Assembly: GCA_018971525.1 (NCBI GenBank)
Contig: JAGXAR010000010.1
Coordinates: forward strand, 1-64,000
Reading direction: 5' to 3'
DNA length: 64,000 nt
Origin: Nitrospirota bacterium
GTDB lineage: Bacteria > Nitrospirota > Nitrospiria > Nitrospirales > Nitrospiraceae
In this document: positions 25,580-34,243 of the stretch, piece by piece
Layout: each line of letters opens with the position of its first letter
Numbering within the stretch: the first letter of the stretch is position 1
Notes under the pieces: model-generated
What the model saw: the letters and a program-made list of their open reading frames with translations, nothing else
What the model was told of the DNA's origin: nothing
Database searches by the model: none
Translations under genes and position numbers: made by a program

Positions 25580-26521
25580 ATGCGCGAGCCCCTTCGTCAA
25601 CAACAATCAGTTTCGGAAGATGCCCTATGTGGGGAGTTTCCTTTTATTCAACGAGGAGGGCACGATCATGCTTCTCCACGTTCGACGCAACGACGTCTTG
25701 GCAACGGCTACATCCAGACCTCACACCAACAGAATCTCCGCAAACAACCGCGCCGTTTCCCTTCTGAGATATTCGAGGACCTGACAAAAAGAGAAATCCA
25801 AAGTGTCGTTGAGATTCTTCATTACTCGGCGGAGGCCACGACGGGGGACGATGTATATCAGATTTTACAGCTTATTCAGCGGGCTGTGGCATGCCCGAAA
25901 GTGATCGGTGGGGTGGCACAGCTCACTGCCTCCGGCGGCTTTAAGGAATTCAACAGCGTGATCAACGTAAGCTATTCCAACGACTGGCTGTATACCTACG
26001 GCAAAGAAGGGTATGCCAGCGTTGATCCTGTATTGCAGTCGCTCCTATCTTCCTTCAAAACACAAGTGTGGGAACAGACGTACGGTAAGGCCAGTTCTCC
26101 AAAGCAGCTTGAATTCATAGAGGAAGCCCGGTCGGCGGGCTTGACGCATGGAGTTACCACCGGGATGCTCGAACGTGAGCGGGGGTTCGCGACTTTCTTT
26201 TCGTTTGCCGGGGGTGAGGCAGATGGCGCCCAACGGTTTGCGGGATTGCTAGAATACCTTCTTCCCGCTCTTCACCGGGTGCTCATTGCAAACGCCAATA
26301 CGCCTTTATTCAATCGTGTGAAGGGCCTTTCGCCTCGAGAAGTGACAGTGCTGATGTGGATGAAAGAAGGAAAAACAAACTGGGAAATCGCTCGCATTGT
26401 GGGAGTAACTGAACGGACCGTACGCTTTCACGTCGAAGGTATTTTCATGAAACTTGATGTCAGCTCCCGCACTCAGGCCGTGGCAGTCGCCATGGAACAT
26501 GGCCTGCTTCCCACCGAGTAG
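25580..26521 (+). CDS. LuxR-family autoinducer-binding transcriptional regulator
   Basis: The 313-residue protein has an N-terminal extension of about 75 residues, an autoinducer-binding domain with the conserved residues of TraR/LuxR (Trp136, Tyr138, Asp149-Pro150, Trp164, and Gly in AGLTHGVTTG), and a C-terminal HTH (LSPREVTVLMWMKEGKTNWEIARIVGVTERTVRFHVEGIFMKL). Typical members are about 240 residues. ATG 25580 has GGAG 6 bases upstream; a TTG at 25517 would add 21 residues. It faces luxI tail to tail, 35 bases apart, and is probably the receptor for its product. Confidence 0.92.
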   Translation: MREPLRQQQSVSEDALCGEFPFIQRGGHDHASPRSTQRRLGNGYIQTSHQQNLRKQPRRFPSEIFEDLTKREIQSVVEILHYSAEATTGDDVYQILQLIQRAVACPKVIGGVAQLTASGGFKEFNSVINVSYSNDWLYTYGKEGYASVDPVLQSLLSSFKTQVWEQTYGKASSPKQLEFIEEARSAGLTHGVTTGMLERERGFATFFSFAGGEADGAQRFAGLLEYLLPALHRVLIANANTPLFNRVKGLSPREVTVLMWMKEGKTNWEIARIVGVTERTVRFHVEGIFMKLDVSSRTQAVAVAMEHGLLPTE

Positions 26522-26556
26522 TCTACTCTCCCTGGTTACTTGAGAACCTTCTTCAA

Positions 26557-27336
26557 TCAGGCTGCGACCAATCTTCTCCCGATCTCGCCTACCAGCTGCT
26601 GATCTTGTCGACTGGTCTGGGCTACGCCAGATTCGGCAAACTGCTCCCTGGGATCCCTTGCACAAAATCCGCTTTTCTCAAACGGGGAGGAACCGTCTAC
26701 TGCATTCATCCATTGGAAGAATGACGGTTGTTTCTGCGGACATGTTTCGTGAAATTGCTTCCAGTCCAGAAGCGCGGCGATAGAGAGCGCCCCAGCCGGC
26801 GGGAGCGAGACCGCCGGGCTAATGGCCTCGCAAGAAAATCCCATTCCGCGGAGCACGCGCAGAAATCGCTTTTCAACCACCATATAGAGAAACCGAACGT
26901 CGTTCTGCATTGACCATTGATACACCCCTTTAAACAGGACCTGCATGAGGCGGATAGATAGCCCTTTGTCCGTCAACTTCGGGTCTAATGCCAGCCTCGT
27001 AATCTCTACTGTGTCATGCTCTTTCCTAATTTCACAGTTCGGAAGCAAGCATGCACGGAATTCGCTCTCGATCATGAAGGGGTATGGAGGGCTCACCATT
27101 CGAAAGACGCCCCGGAGCTTCCGCTCCTCGTCAAACAGCCCGACCGACGTGGCAAATGCATCGTACGCGTCAACTTCAAGCTCGTCGTCGCTTTTCGCAA
27201 CCCATTGAAGCCGGTCGGCGAATACCTGGTGGCGCAGATGATACGACGCTCTGAGATCCTGCTCATCTGACAATGTTTTTACGAGTAATCTGTCTTCGCG
27301 GAACTCGACCGGTCGACTCTCCTCCAACACCAGCAT
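26557..27336 (-). CDS. LuxI-family N-acyl-homoserine lactone synthase
   Basis: This 259-residue protein keeps the invariant residues of LuxI enzymes in nearly exact spacing: Arg35, Phe39, Trp45, Asp56, Asp59, Arg79, Phe93, Glu111 and Arg114 (RHQVF, LQW, VDAYD, VFRM, VEITR). It should make an acyl-homoserine lactone from SAM and acyl-ACP. A C-terminal extension of about 60 residues goes past the usual end near 200. ATG 27336 has AGGAGG 5 bases upstream; ATG 27351 lies before it. A lux-box-like palindrome is 73-98 bases upstream. Exosortase-linked acyltransferases are similar but lack this context. Confidence 0.9.
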   Translation of the reverse strand: MLVLEESRPVEFREDRLLVKTLSDEQDLRASYHLRHQVFADRLQWVAKSDDELEVDAYDAFATSVGLFDEERKLRGVFRMVSPPYPFMIESEFRACLLPNCEIRKEHDTVEITRLALDPKLTDKGLSIRLMQVLFKGVYQWSMQNDVRFLYMVVEKRFLRVLRGMGFSCEAISPAVSLPPAGALSIAALLDWKQFHETCPQKQPSFFQWMNAVDGSSPFEKSGFCARDPREQFAESGVAQTSRQDQQLVGEIGRRLVAA

Positions 27337-27371
27337 GAGCACCTCCTTCATCCTTTCTGTGGACCATCGCT

Positions 27372-27386
27372 CTCTTTACGAAAGAG
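27372..27386. repeat. Small inverted repeat in the luxI leader
   Basis: CTCTTT-ACG-AAAGAG is a perfect 6-bp inverted repeat between the lux-box-like site and the luxI start. It could form a small hairpin in the luxI leader RNA. No T-tract follows on the luxI strand. Confidence 0.4.
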
Positions 27387-27408
27387 ATGCATTAGTTCAT
27401 GGCGCGGC

Positions 27409-27434
27409 GTCACCTGGCGGTTCCGCCAGGTGAC
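27409..27434 (-). promoter_or_regulatory. Lux-box-like operator upstream of luxI
   Basis: GTCACCTGGCGG-TT-CCGCCAGGTGAC is a 12-bp inverted repeat with a 2-base centre. Its inner 20 bases, ACCTGGCGGTTCCGCCAGGT (27412-27431), have the length and ACCTG...CAGGT ends of the Vibrio lux box. It lies 76 bases upstream of the luxI start codon, and no T-run follows on either strand, which argues against a terminator. The divergent kinase gene begins 112 bases away on the other side, so it could also affect that gene. Confidence 0.75.
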
Positions 27435-27545
27435 GGAATACGTGACGGTCGCGTACTAGTAGCCACTACAGGAACTAAAGCGTCCTTCTGAAGAAGAACG
27501 CCGGAGACGTTCTGCGTCACATGATTGGAAAGGGCTTACTATCTG

Positions 27546-28364
27546 ATGAAAAATCGGCGGGGGTTCCGGATTATCGACGGGTTTCGGCAATCCTCTTACA
27601 AGCAGGGGCAACAGCGCGCGTCTCTCGCTCAAGAGATTCCCCGCGACACAACTGAACCTTTTCCTTGTCTGCTGAGTGAACAGCTCGGAAGCAGCCTCGC
27701 CTCTGCCCTCAAGGCATCCGAACAACGATTGAGCGCCCTGATTCACGATCGCGGCCGCATCGGACAGGAATTGCACGACTGTGTGCTGCAAGCGCTCTAT
27801 GCGATTAGGTTGAGCCTTGAGCAAACCCCTGGATTGCGCAGGGGTGCGTCACAAGCTATGCCGCTCCCCCGCGATCAGGCCAGCGACCAGCTCAACAAGC
27901 TCATCCAGGAAATCAGACGCATGATTCAGAGTGTGGAATCCGACAGCGTTGATCCTTTTCGGCTGGTCTCCGAGTTACAGTCCCTCGCCCAGACCGTTGA
28001 ACGGGTGAGTGAGCTACGGATTCGCGTAGAGGTCGACCCGGCGGCAGAGGAGATTCTGACCGGCGAAGAAGCACGTGAGCTCGTCACGATCACCAGGGAG
28101 GCTTTGAGCAATTGTGTCCGTCACGCCAGCGCCACACGAATCGCGATCGCTCTTCGGCAAATCGGCTCACGAGTACGACTGAGCATTCGCGACAACGGCT
28201 CAGGCTTCGAAGTCGGGCACGGACACGCGAAGGGCATTGGGTTCGCGCAAATGGAAAATCGGGTCCGGAAGATCGGTGGTCGCCTGGACATCCAATCCAC
28301 GGTGGGTCGAGGCACATGCATCACCGCTGACGTCTACCTTGAACCGATACTCACGACTGTATGA
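27546..28364 (+). CDS. Sensorless HisKA_3/NarX-type histidine kinase
   Basis: The 272-residue protein lacks membrane helices and any recognised sensor domain. It has a HisKA_3 dimerisation motif RIGQELHDCVLQALYAI with His77, an N-box (ALSNCVRHAS) and G-boxes (IRDNGSGFE; GIGFAQMENRV) of an HATPase domain. It is divergent from luxI across 209 bases. Its stop overlaps the start of a second kinase by 4 bases (ATGA at 28361). A TTG at 27525 is an alternative start. It may act as a heterodimer partner for the next kinase, which is inference. Confidence 0.85.
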   Translation: MKNRRGFRIIDGFRQSSYKQGQQRASLAQEIPRDTTEPFPCLLSEQLGSSLASALKASEQRLSALIHDRGRIGQELHDCVLQALYAIRLSLEQTPGLRRGASQAMPLPRDQASDQLNKLIQEIRRMIQSVESDSVDPFRLVSELQSLAQTVERVSELRIRVEVDPAAEEILTGEEARELVTITREALSNCVRHASATRIAIALRQIGSRVRLSIRDNGSGFEVGHGHAKGIGFAQMENRVRKIGGRLDIQSTVGRGTCITADVYLEPILTTV

Positions 28365-29557
28365 AACACCCACGTGCCCATCTAGTCACGCCCTCATCAT
28401 CTCCCGCTCCAAGGCGAGGCGTGAGCAGGAACAACCGGACCGAGACACTACGGTCTCCAACACCGGCCACCCAGCCTGGGGGGCCGATTGACCATTGCTA
28501 TCGCGCGCTCCTCGAGACCTCCAGCAGCCCGATCCTGCTTCTCTCGCCTGGATCCATCATTCTGGGGTGGAACCGCGCGGCCGAAACACTCTCCGGCTGG
28601 ACAGCCGACGAAGCGCTGGGTCGCAGCTATGGGGAACTGTGTCTCCCGACGGAGTCGCGTAAGTCGTTCCTGACCGAGCTCGCGCGGGTCACCGCGGGGA
28701 GTGAATTGAGAGGACGTAAGATCCCTCTCCGGACACGCTCGGGGTTACAGACGATGCTCTCCTGGAATATTTCTCGGGTCCTGGATACTCGCGGGCACCT
28801 GATCGGCCTCATGGCCATCGGTTCTGCCGTCGCCCCGCACACCAAGGTGGAAAAGGATCTCCAGCTGGCCCATGCCCGAGTACGCAGCGAGGCTCGCCTG
28901 GCGCAGATAGCCATGGAAGAGGAACGACGCCGAATCGCACGGGAGTTGCACGACGAATTCGGACAGGCCTTGACCGGTTTGAAATTCGATCTCGCCTGGT
29001 TTGGTATGAAACTCACGCAATCTCCTGTTCCAGCCGGCGGGACGGATCTGCTGAACAAGGTCCAAGCCATGTCGGGATCGGTCGACGCACTCTTGGATTC
29101 CGTCCGCACCACAGCGGCGGCACTGCGCCCCGCGATGCTGGACGATCTCGGACTGGTCCCGGCGTTGGAATGTCTCGCAACGACGTTCCAGCATCGCACG
29201 GGCGCCCGCTGTGCGATAGACGTGGCCCCGGAGTTGTCATCCATAGCGGTGCCCTCTGAAGTGTCTACCGCGTTGTTTCGAATCGCGCAGGAATTGCTGA
29301 CGAATGTAATGCGTCACGCCGCCGCCTCGTACGTACGCATGCGGCTGTACCGGGACGACGGCAGGGTGACGCTGGAAGTGACCGACAACGGGAAGGGAAT
29401 CACCCGCGAGAGGATGAACACAGCTCATTCCTTTGGGCTTCGTGGAATGCAGGAACGAGCCTCTCTCGTGGGCGGCCACTTTCATATCGTAGGAACGTCC
29501 GGGGTCGGAACCACGGCCTGCGCCTCCGTGCCGGTGGCAGATTGCTTCGCCCAGTGA
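28361..29557 (+). CDS. PAS-domain HisKA_3 histidine kinase
   Basis: This 398-residue soluble kinase has a PAS domain (about residues 45-155, PILLLSPGSIILGWNRAAETLSGWTADEALG), a short helical linker, the HisKA_3 motif RRRIARELHDEFGQALTGLKFDLAW with His197, an N-box (ELLTNVMRHAAAS) and G-boxes (VTDNGKGI; GLRGMQERASLVGG). It overlaps both neighbours by 4 bases. It probably phosphorylates the response regulator encoded next. The PAS ligand cannot be inferred. Confidence 0.9.
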   Translation: MKHPRAHLVTPSSSPAPRRGVSRNNRTETLRSPTPATQPGGPIDHCYRALLETSSSPILLLSPGSIILGWNRAAETLSGWTADEALGRSYGELCLPTESRKSFLTELARVTAGSELRGRKIPLRTRSGLQTMLSWNISRVLDTRGHLIGLMAIGSAVAPHTKVEKDLQLAHARVRSEARLAQIAMEEERRRIARELHDEFGQALTGLKFDLAWFGMKLTQSPVPAGGTDLLNKVQAMSGSVDALLDSVRTTAAALRPAMLDDLGLVPALECLATTFQHRTGARCAIDVAPELSSIAVPSEVSTALFRIAQELLTNVMRHAAASYVRMRLYRDDGRVTLEVTDNGKGITRERMNTAHSFGLRGMQERASLVGGHFHIVGTSGVGTTACASVPVADCFAQ

Positions 29558-30201
29558 CTGGAACACAAACATTGAAGATTCTCGTCATCGATGATCACGA
29601 GGTCGTGCGCCGCGGCGTGAAACACTGCCTCAAGGAAGCCTTCCCTCAAGTCGAGGTCGGTGAAGCCGGTACCGGCCGCCAAGGGATCGCTGCGGTGCAG
29701 CAGGAGCCTTGGAATCTGGCGATCGTGGATATCAGCCTTCCTGATCAGAGCGGGGTGGAACTGCTGTGCGAATTACACAGCATGGCGCCCCGACTCCCTC
29801 TGATGGTCTTGAGCCTGCACCCCGAGGAGCAATACGCCATTCGTGCCTACCGTGCCGGGGCTATGGCCTATCTCACCAAACAGACCGCACCAGAAGAGCT
29901 GGCCAGAGCCGTCAAGCAAGTCCTGACCGGCCGCATGTATGTCACCGCCTCCCTCGGGGAGCGCATGGCCGGCGGCCTGAGCAAAAACCCCACCGGCCCT
30001 ACCCATCACACATTGTCAGAGCGAGAATTCGAAGTCCTCGTATTGTTAGCTCAGGGCCAGTCCGTCAAGAACATCGCACAGGTCCTCACGCTCAGCATCA
30101 AGACCGTCAGTACCTATCGAGCCCGTCTCCTGGACAAGCTGCAACTCACGACCACCGCCAAGCTGATCCGCTACGCCCTCGACCATCATTTGGTTGAATA
30201 G
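29554..30201 (+). CDS. NarL/FixJ-type response regulator
   Basis: The 215-residue protein has a receiver domain (LVIDDHEVVRRG; phosphoacceptor Asp59 in IVDISLPDQSG; Lys in AYLTKQ) and a C-terminal LuxR-type HTH (LSEREFEVLVLLAQGQSVKNIAQVLTLSIKTVSTYRARLLDKL). The GTG at 29554 overlaps the kinase stop (GTGA), so I prefer it to the TTG at 29542. It is the output partner of the kinase pair. Target genes are unknown. Confidence 0.92.
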   Translation: MTGTQTLKILVIDDHEVVRRGVKHCLKEAFPQVEVGEAGTGRQGIAAVQQEPWNLAIVDISLPDQSGVELLCELHSMAPRLPLMVLSLHPEEQYAIRAYRAGAMAYLTKQTAPEELARAVKQVLTGRMYVTASLGERMAGGLSKNPTGPTHHTLSEREFEVLVLLAQGQSVKNIAQVLTLSIKTVSTYRARLLDKLQLTTTAKLIRYALDHHLVE

Positions 30202-30209
30202 CCATAACG

Positions 30210-30413
30210 ATGACTCAACCGCGCATAAATGCTCTGTGGGTTACCGGGAATCTATGCGGCGGCTGGAGCCATTCACCCCTCCGTGACGATCGGTGCGGCG
30301 TCAGACTTCTCCTACAGGGCGTCTGCGTTCAGCTGATTGCCATTCCCCTTGATCCACGCGAGACACTATGGATGACCCGAATGGCTATCACCCCTGTTGA
30401 AACCAACGCATGA
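30210..30413 (+). CDS. Possible small protein of unknown function
   Basis: This 67-codon ORF begins 8 bases after the response regulator and its stop overlaps the start of the next gene (ATGA at 30410). That coupling is the only support. The sequence has no known motif and no strong ribosome-binding site. It may be a chance ORF filling a 208-base gap. Confidence 0.25.
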   Translation: MTQPRINALWVTGNLCGGWSHSPLRDDRCGVRLLLQGVCVQLIAIPLDPRETLWMTRMAITPVETNA

Positions 30414-30820
30414 CCATCGTCCTGGCCGATGCAGATGCTCGCTTTCGCGACAGACTCAAGAAGCGACTTGAGAAAATCACCGGCGTGACAGTAGTGGGAG
30501 AATCGTCGGACTCAGAAGAAGCCACCGCAATGATTTTGAATCGCAAACCCGATATCGCAATCCTGAATTCTTCGTTCCGAGACGGTAGCGGCATCGACGT
30601 CCTCCAGCACATCAGGCAATTGATGGTCCCGCCGACGATCATCGTCGTCACGGACGATCCCTCGTGCGACGACAAGAATGCCTATTCTGCTGCCGGGGCC
30701 GCTTTCTTTTTCGAGAAGGCCAAGGAGGAACGCAAGGTGATCAACACCGTTCGCCTTATTTGTGTACCTCACTGCCGGATCGAAGCATTGGACTCCACCC
30801 TCGCCACGCACGATGAGTGA
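30410..30820 (+). CDS. Stand-alone receiver-like domain with Asn at the phosphorylation site
   Basis: The 136-residue protein has a CheY-like fold pattern: acidic start VLADADARFRDRL, DIAILNSSFRDGSGIDVLQHI, IIVVTDD, and AAFFFEKAKE. The residue that is normally the phosphorylated Asp is Asn53; the Thr and Lys of the switch are kept. There is no output domain. A receiver that cannot be phosphorylated in the usual way may act by binding, for example as a decoy or adaptor for the kinases next door. This role is inference. Confidence 0.8.
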   Translation: MTIVLADADARFRDRLKKRLEKITGVTVVGESSDSEEATAMILNRKPDIAILNSSFRDGSGIDVLQHIRQLMVPPTIIVVTDDPSCDDKNAYSAAGAAFFFEKAKEERKVINTVRLICVPHCRIEALDSTLATHDE

Positions 30821-30916
30821 TCAGCGTTCCTCTGCGATCGTCATTTCTCCGCCAGTCATCTCTGTATTGCCATTCGAATTGACAGGTCGCCCCCTCGCCG
30901 ACTAGGATAGCGCGCC

Positions 30917-31480
30917 GTGCGTCATTCCGATTATTCAGAACCCGCACCAGTGAAGCAAGCCCACTCTCCCACCAACCGCATTGAACACGTGTTTGAAACC
31001 GTCGTGTTCGCCAGTCGGTGGATCCAAGCCCCACTCTACAGCGGCTTGATCGTGGCCGAACTGCTGTACGCGTACAAATTTCTCATCGAACTGTGGGAGA
31101 TGGTCCGGCACATCCATCAGCACTCAGAGACCGTCTTTATGCTGGGTGTCCTGGGGTTGGTCGACGTCACGATGGTCGCGAACTTGCTCACGATGGTCGT
31201 CATCGGAGGCTACGCTACCTTTGTAAGCAAATTGGATTTAGAAGGCCATCCCGATCGACCCGAATGGCTGACACACATCGACCCTGGCACAATCAAGATT
31301 AAACTCGCAGCCTCACTCATCGGCATCTCCAGCATTCATCTTCTAAAATCGTTCGTCGACATTGAGAATGAAGATCCCGAGCACGTCAAATGGAAGATCT
31401 TCATCCATATGACTTTCCTCGGCTCCGCTATCCTCCTTGCGTGGACCGATAACATCATGCAGAAAGATCGCAAGCACTGA
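30917..31480 (+). CDS. YqhA/UPF0114-family membrane protein
   Basis: This 187-residue protein has four predicted membrane helices. FETVVFASRWIQAPLYSGLIVAELLYAYKF, VDVTMVANLLTMVVIGGYATFVSKL and HPDRPEWLTHIDPGTIKIKLAASLIGISSIHLLKSFV match the UPF0114 family pattern. Function is unknown. The start is a GTG at 30917. An inverted repeat (31499-31524) follows 18 bases after the stop. Confidence 0.85.
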   Translation: MRHSDYSEPAPVKQAHSPTNRIEHVFETVVFASRWIQAPLYSGLIVAELLYAYKFLIELWEMVRHIHQHSETVFMLGVLGLVDVTMVANLLTMVVIGGYATFVSKLDLEGHPDRPEWLTHIDPGTIKIKLAASLIGISSIHLLKSFVDIENEDPEHVKWKIFIHMTFLGSAILLAWTDNIMQKDRKH

Positions 31481-31498
31481 CACGAGGATGACGGTATC

Positions 31499-31524
31499 GC
31501 ATCAGATACAGAAATATCTGATGC
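31499..31524. repeat. Perfect 10-bp inverted repeat between yqhA-like gene and lipoprotein gene
   Basis: GCATCAGATA-CAGAAA-TATCTGATGC is a perfect inverted repeat with a 6-base spacer. It lies 17 bases before the predicted lipoprotein start. No T-tract follows, so an operator or RNA hairpin near the start codon is as likely as a terminator. Confidence 0.55.
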
Positions 31525-31540
31525 GGCACCCAACGTGTTT

Positions 31541-32665
31541 ATGCCATTTGCTGGATCGTTCAAACACTTAGTTGAATCTAAGATTCGTTTCCCACTGGCC
31601 CCGCCTTCCCTATTCACCCTGATGGTCCTCCTGCTTGTGCAAGCAGGCTGCGGTTCTTCGGTCCTCCAACTACGCGACCAACTGGATCTCCATCGCGGAG
31701 AGTTCCGCCAGAAGTTGGCCGACAAGAAAGAGCTCGCAACGAAGTTCCGGGCCTGTACGGGGCAAGCCCACGACGAACCGCTCAACGAGCGACATGATAC
31801 TGGCATCCCGCCCGAGCCTCTGTCCCTGCAGACCCCGGAGGGACAAGCGACGAGCGTCCGTCCCCTGGCAGCCGTCATCGATGGGATTCGCCGGCGGCAT
31901 CACGACAACGGAGCCTCCCTCTCCATCCTCGCCCACATCCTCGATGACCTGGCCAATGACGCGAACGCGCGCATCGATCTGGACAAACTCAAACAGGTCA
32001 TCGAAGTGGCCGGACGATGGCATGGGCATCTCGGTCTGGATGAGGATCAACTCGAACAGGATTCCTCGCGCTTCGCTCGGATGCTGCTCGCATACAACAA
32101 AGCCTATTTTGGCGATCTCAGTTTTGCTGCACGACCGGACTCCGAGGGAGCCGGCCTCCGCGGGGTCGTGAAAGTGACTTCGAAAGGGTTCGTCGATCGA
32201 AGCGGCAACGCCCTTTTGTTTCCGGGGATCTCGTTCGAAATTGAGGCAAGCCTCGCCAATTCAGTTCGCATCTCGGCCACCACGGTCGACTCTCAACGTG
32301 TCAGTGCCGACCTGACGCGCATTTTCCTGGAAGCCTTCTTCGACACGGCTTATCGAGTACCGGCCGTATATGGGGCGACCGCATTGCGGGTCGCGTGGAA
32401 ATCCCAGGAACAGGCCTATCCAGAATTCGACGCCGCTCGTCTGCCCATTTCACTTGAGGCCTTGGGCCGAGTAACTCAGGATGCGATGCGCGCGGAAGCA
32501 GCCGTGACATCGCTCGTTGGGAAAGAGGTACGTGGTGGAAGCATCTTCAGTGCCCAGAACGAAACCCTTGCCGCCACGATTGAAACAGCCGCAGGGGTAA
32601 TTGCAAAGAAACTCGTCGAGCACGAAGAGTTCTGCTACTTTCAGGTGACGGAGAACTCGCGCTAA
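31541..32665 (+). CDS. Predicted lipoprotein of unknown function
   Basis: The 374-residue protein has a signal peptide with lipobox (LLLVQAGC) and then a mostly helical, charged region. A glycine-rich mid part (GLRGVVKVTSKGFVDRSGNALLFPGISFEIE) is followed by an alanine-rich C terminus. No family is recognised. It is followed after 35 bases by a patatin-like lipoprotein gene, so the two may act together at a membrane. ATG 31541 and GTG 31535 are both possible starts. Confidence 0.7.
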   Translation: MPFAGSFKHLVESKIRFPLAPPSLFTLMVLLLVQAGCGSSVLQLRDQLDLHRGEFRQKLADKKELATKFRACTGQAHDEPLNERHDTGIPPEPLSLQTPEGQATSVRPLAAVIDGIRRRHHDNGASLSILAHILDDLANDANARIDLDKLKQVIEVAGRWHGHLGLDEDQLEQDSSRFARMLLAYNKAYFGDLSFAARPDSEGAGLRGVVKVTSKGFVDRSGNALLFPGISFEIEASLANSVRISATTVDSQRVSADLTRIFLEAFFDTAYRVPAVYGATALRVAWKSQEQAYPEFDAARLPISLEALGRVTQDAMRAEAAVTSLVGKEVRGGSIFSAQNETLAATIETAAGVIAKKLVEHEEFCYFQVTENSR

Positions 32666-32700
32666 GTATTCTGTGACCGTTTCTCGAGGGGGAGACTGCT

Positions 32701-34140
32701 ATGAAGAATATCCCTATCGTGCTCGGCGTGGGGGTCACGCTCGCACTCACCGGCTGCTTTGCGAAAATTCAGCAGCTTCCCGCGCATCCCGACAAGAACA
32801 GCCCGGTGTTCGCGCCGCTGGCCGACCAGGACCCGCTCGTTGGATTGGCCGTATCCGGGGGAGGCAGTCGGGCCGCGACATTCGCCGCTGGTGCGCTTGA
32901 AGCCCTGGCCGACATCCGCATCACGCGGGAGGGAAAGGAGCGCAGTGCGTTGGAAACGGTGACCCACATGTCCAGCGTCTCCGGAGGCAGCCTGGCCACG
33001 GCCTACTACACGATGAAGAAGCCTCCGAAATCTGTTCCAGTGCTTGATGAACAGGGACTCTCTCCGACGTACCGGAATTTCTTTTCCGACTTCAAGGAAG
33101 CCATGCAGATGGATTTCCAATCGCGCGCGGCTGTCCGGCAACTGCTGTTCTTCAGAGCTTTCAACCCCACCAAATTCGCTTACTCATTTTCTGAGGTCTG
33201 GGACAACAACTTTTTCGAAGAGAAGACTTTCTCCCAGCTCTATGCGCGCGAACAGCGCGGCGACAGCCCACGGGTGATCCTGAACGGAACGCTGTACAAC
33301 TCCGGCCAGCGCTTTGCGCTCACCACGCTACCGGCGAGCGAGTTCAATTATGATTTCATCGAGCTGCTGATCAGGGAACTGAAGAAGCCCGATCGACCGG
33401 CACCGGTCACTCCCGAAGGGTTGGCGATCATCCAGCAAGGGCTGGAGAAAGCCAAGAAGCAATTCCTCCCACTCACGTTCGAGCAAATCGGAGCCAATCA
33501 TGAGAACCTGCGACTTTCCCTGGCAGTCGCAACCTCCGCTTCCTTTCCCCCTGTGGTCGGGCCAGTGACCTATAGCGTGGATGGCAAGCCGCCATATCAT
33601 CACATCGGCGACGGTGGGCTCTTCGACAACCTGGGCACGGAATCCCTCACAACTCTCTTTTTGAAGAAGATCCCCCAGGGGTCTTCCAGAAGAGGGCTGA
33701 TCATCGTCATTGACACCTCCTTTCCCTTCGATGCCACTGCGGGTGAATTGGACAACAGCGAAAAGGGTTTTGAGGTGTTCAAGGATGACCCGTCGCGCAT
33801 AGTCGGCATCATGGAAGAACGAGCCAATGCCTATCAGATGATGTTGTGGGATAGCCTTCGGACCGAGGGTGTCGTACTGCCGGACTTTGCTCATCTGAGA
33901 ATCGAGGTACTTAAACACACCGACGCAGACTGGACCGGCTATCAAGACCTGCCGGACGCCTGCCGAAAAGAGTTTCCGCCTGATGTGAAACCGGAAGATA
34001 TCAAGCAGGCGGTCCGGCATATCCCGACGCTCTTCAAGATCAAGAGCCCTTGCCACGGAGCTTTGTTGTTCAAGGCTGCACAAAAGGTCGTCGAGAAGCA
34101 TCGGGATCGGATCGTGAATTTCATTCAAGCGTCCCAGTGA
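32701..34140 (+). CDS. Patatin-like phospholipase lipoprotein
   Basis: This 479-residue protein has a lipobox signal (LALTGC, Cys19) and patatin elements: the oxyanion-hole glycines and arginine in VSGGGSRAA, the nucleophile region SSVSGGSLA, and the dyad aspartate in GDGGLFDNLG. It should be a serine lipid hydrolase anchored in a membrane. GGGGGAGA-type ribosome-binding sequence precedes the ATG. It forms a series with an upstream lipoprotein and a downstream larger patatin on the same strand. Confidence 0.88.
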   Translation: MKNIPIVLGVGVTLALTGCFAKIQQLPAHPDKNSPVFAPLADQDPLVGLAVSGGGSRAATFAAGALEALADIRITREGKERSALETVTHMSSVSGGSLATAYYTMKKPPKSVPVLDEQGLSPTYRNFFSDFKEAMQMDFQSRAAVRQLLFFRAFNPTKFAYSFSEVWDNNFFEEKTFSQLYAREQRGDSPRVILNGTLYNSGQRFALTTLPASEFNYDFIELLIRELKKPDRPAPVTPEGLAIIQQGLEKAKKQFLPLTFEQIGANHENLRLSLAVATSASFPPVVGPVTYSVDGKPPYHHIGDGGLFDNLGTESLTTLFLKKIPQGSSRRGLIIVIDTSFPFDATAGELDNSEKGFEVFKDDPSRIVGIMEERANAYQMMLWDSLRTEGVVLPDFAHLRIEVLKHTDADWTGYQDLPDACRKEFPPDVKPEDIKQAVRHIPTLFKIKSPCHGALLFKAAQKVVEKHRDRIVNFIQASQ

Positions 34141-34243
34141 TGCAAGGTAGAGGTGCCACGATGCAGGTATGTATCGCACGGACTTCGTGAATTCAGTGGA
34201 CAGGCGGCAGACGACCTCGCGGAACTAAGAATGGGAGGTAGCC

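Noticed and set aside
26557-27336. Exosortase-associated acyltransferase instead of LuxI
   Set aside because: All LuxI invariant residues are in place with near-exact spacing, and a LuxR gene and lux box are adjacent.
27409-27434. Intrinsic terminator reading of the palindrome upstream of luxI
   Set aside because: No T-run on either side and it lies between divergent genes, where no terminator is expected.
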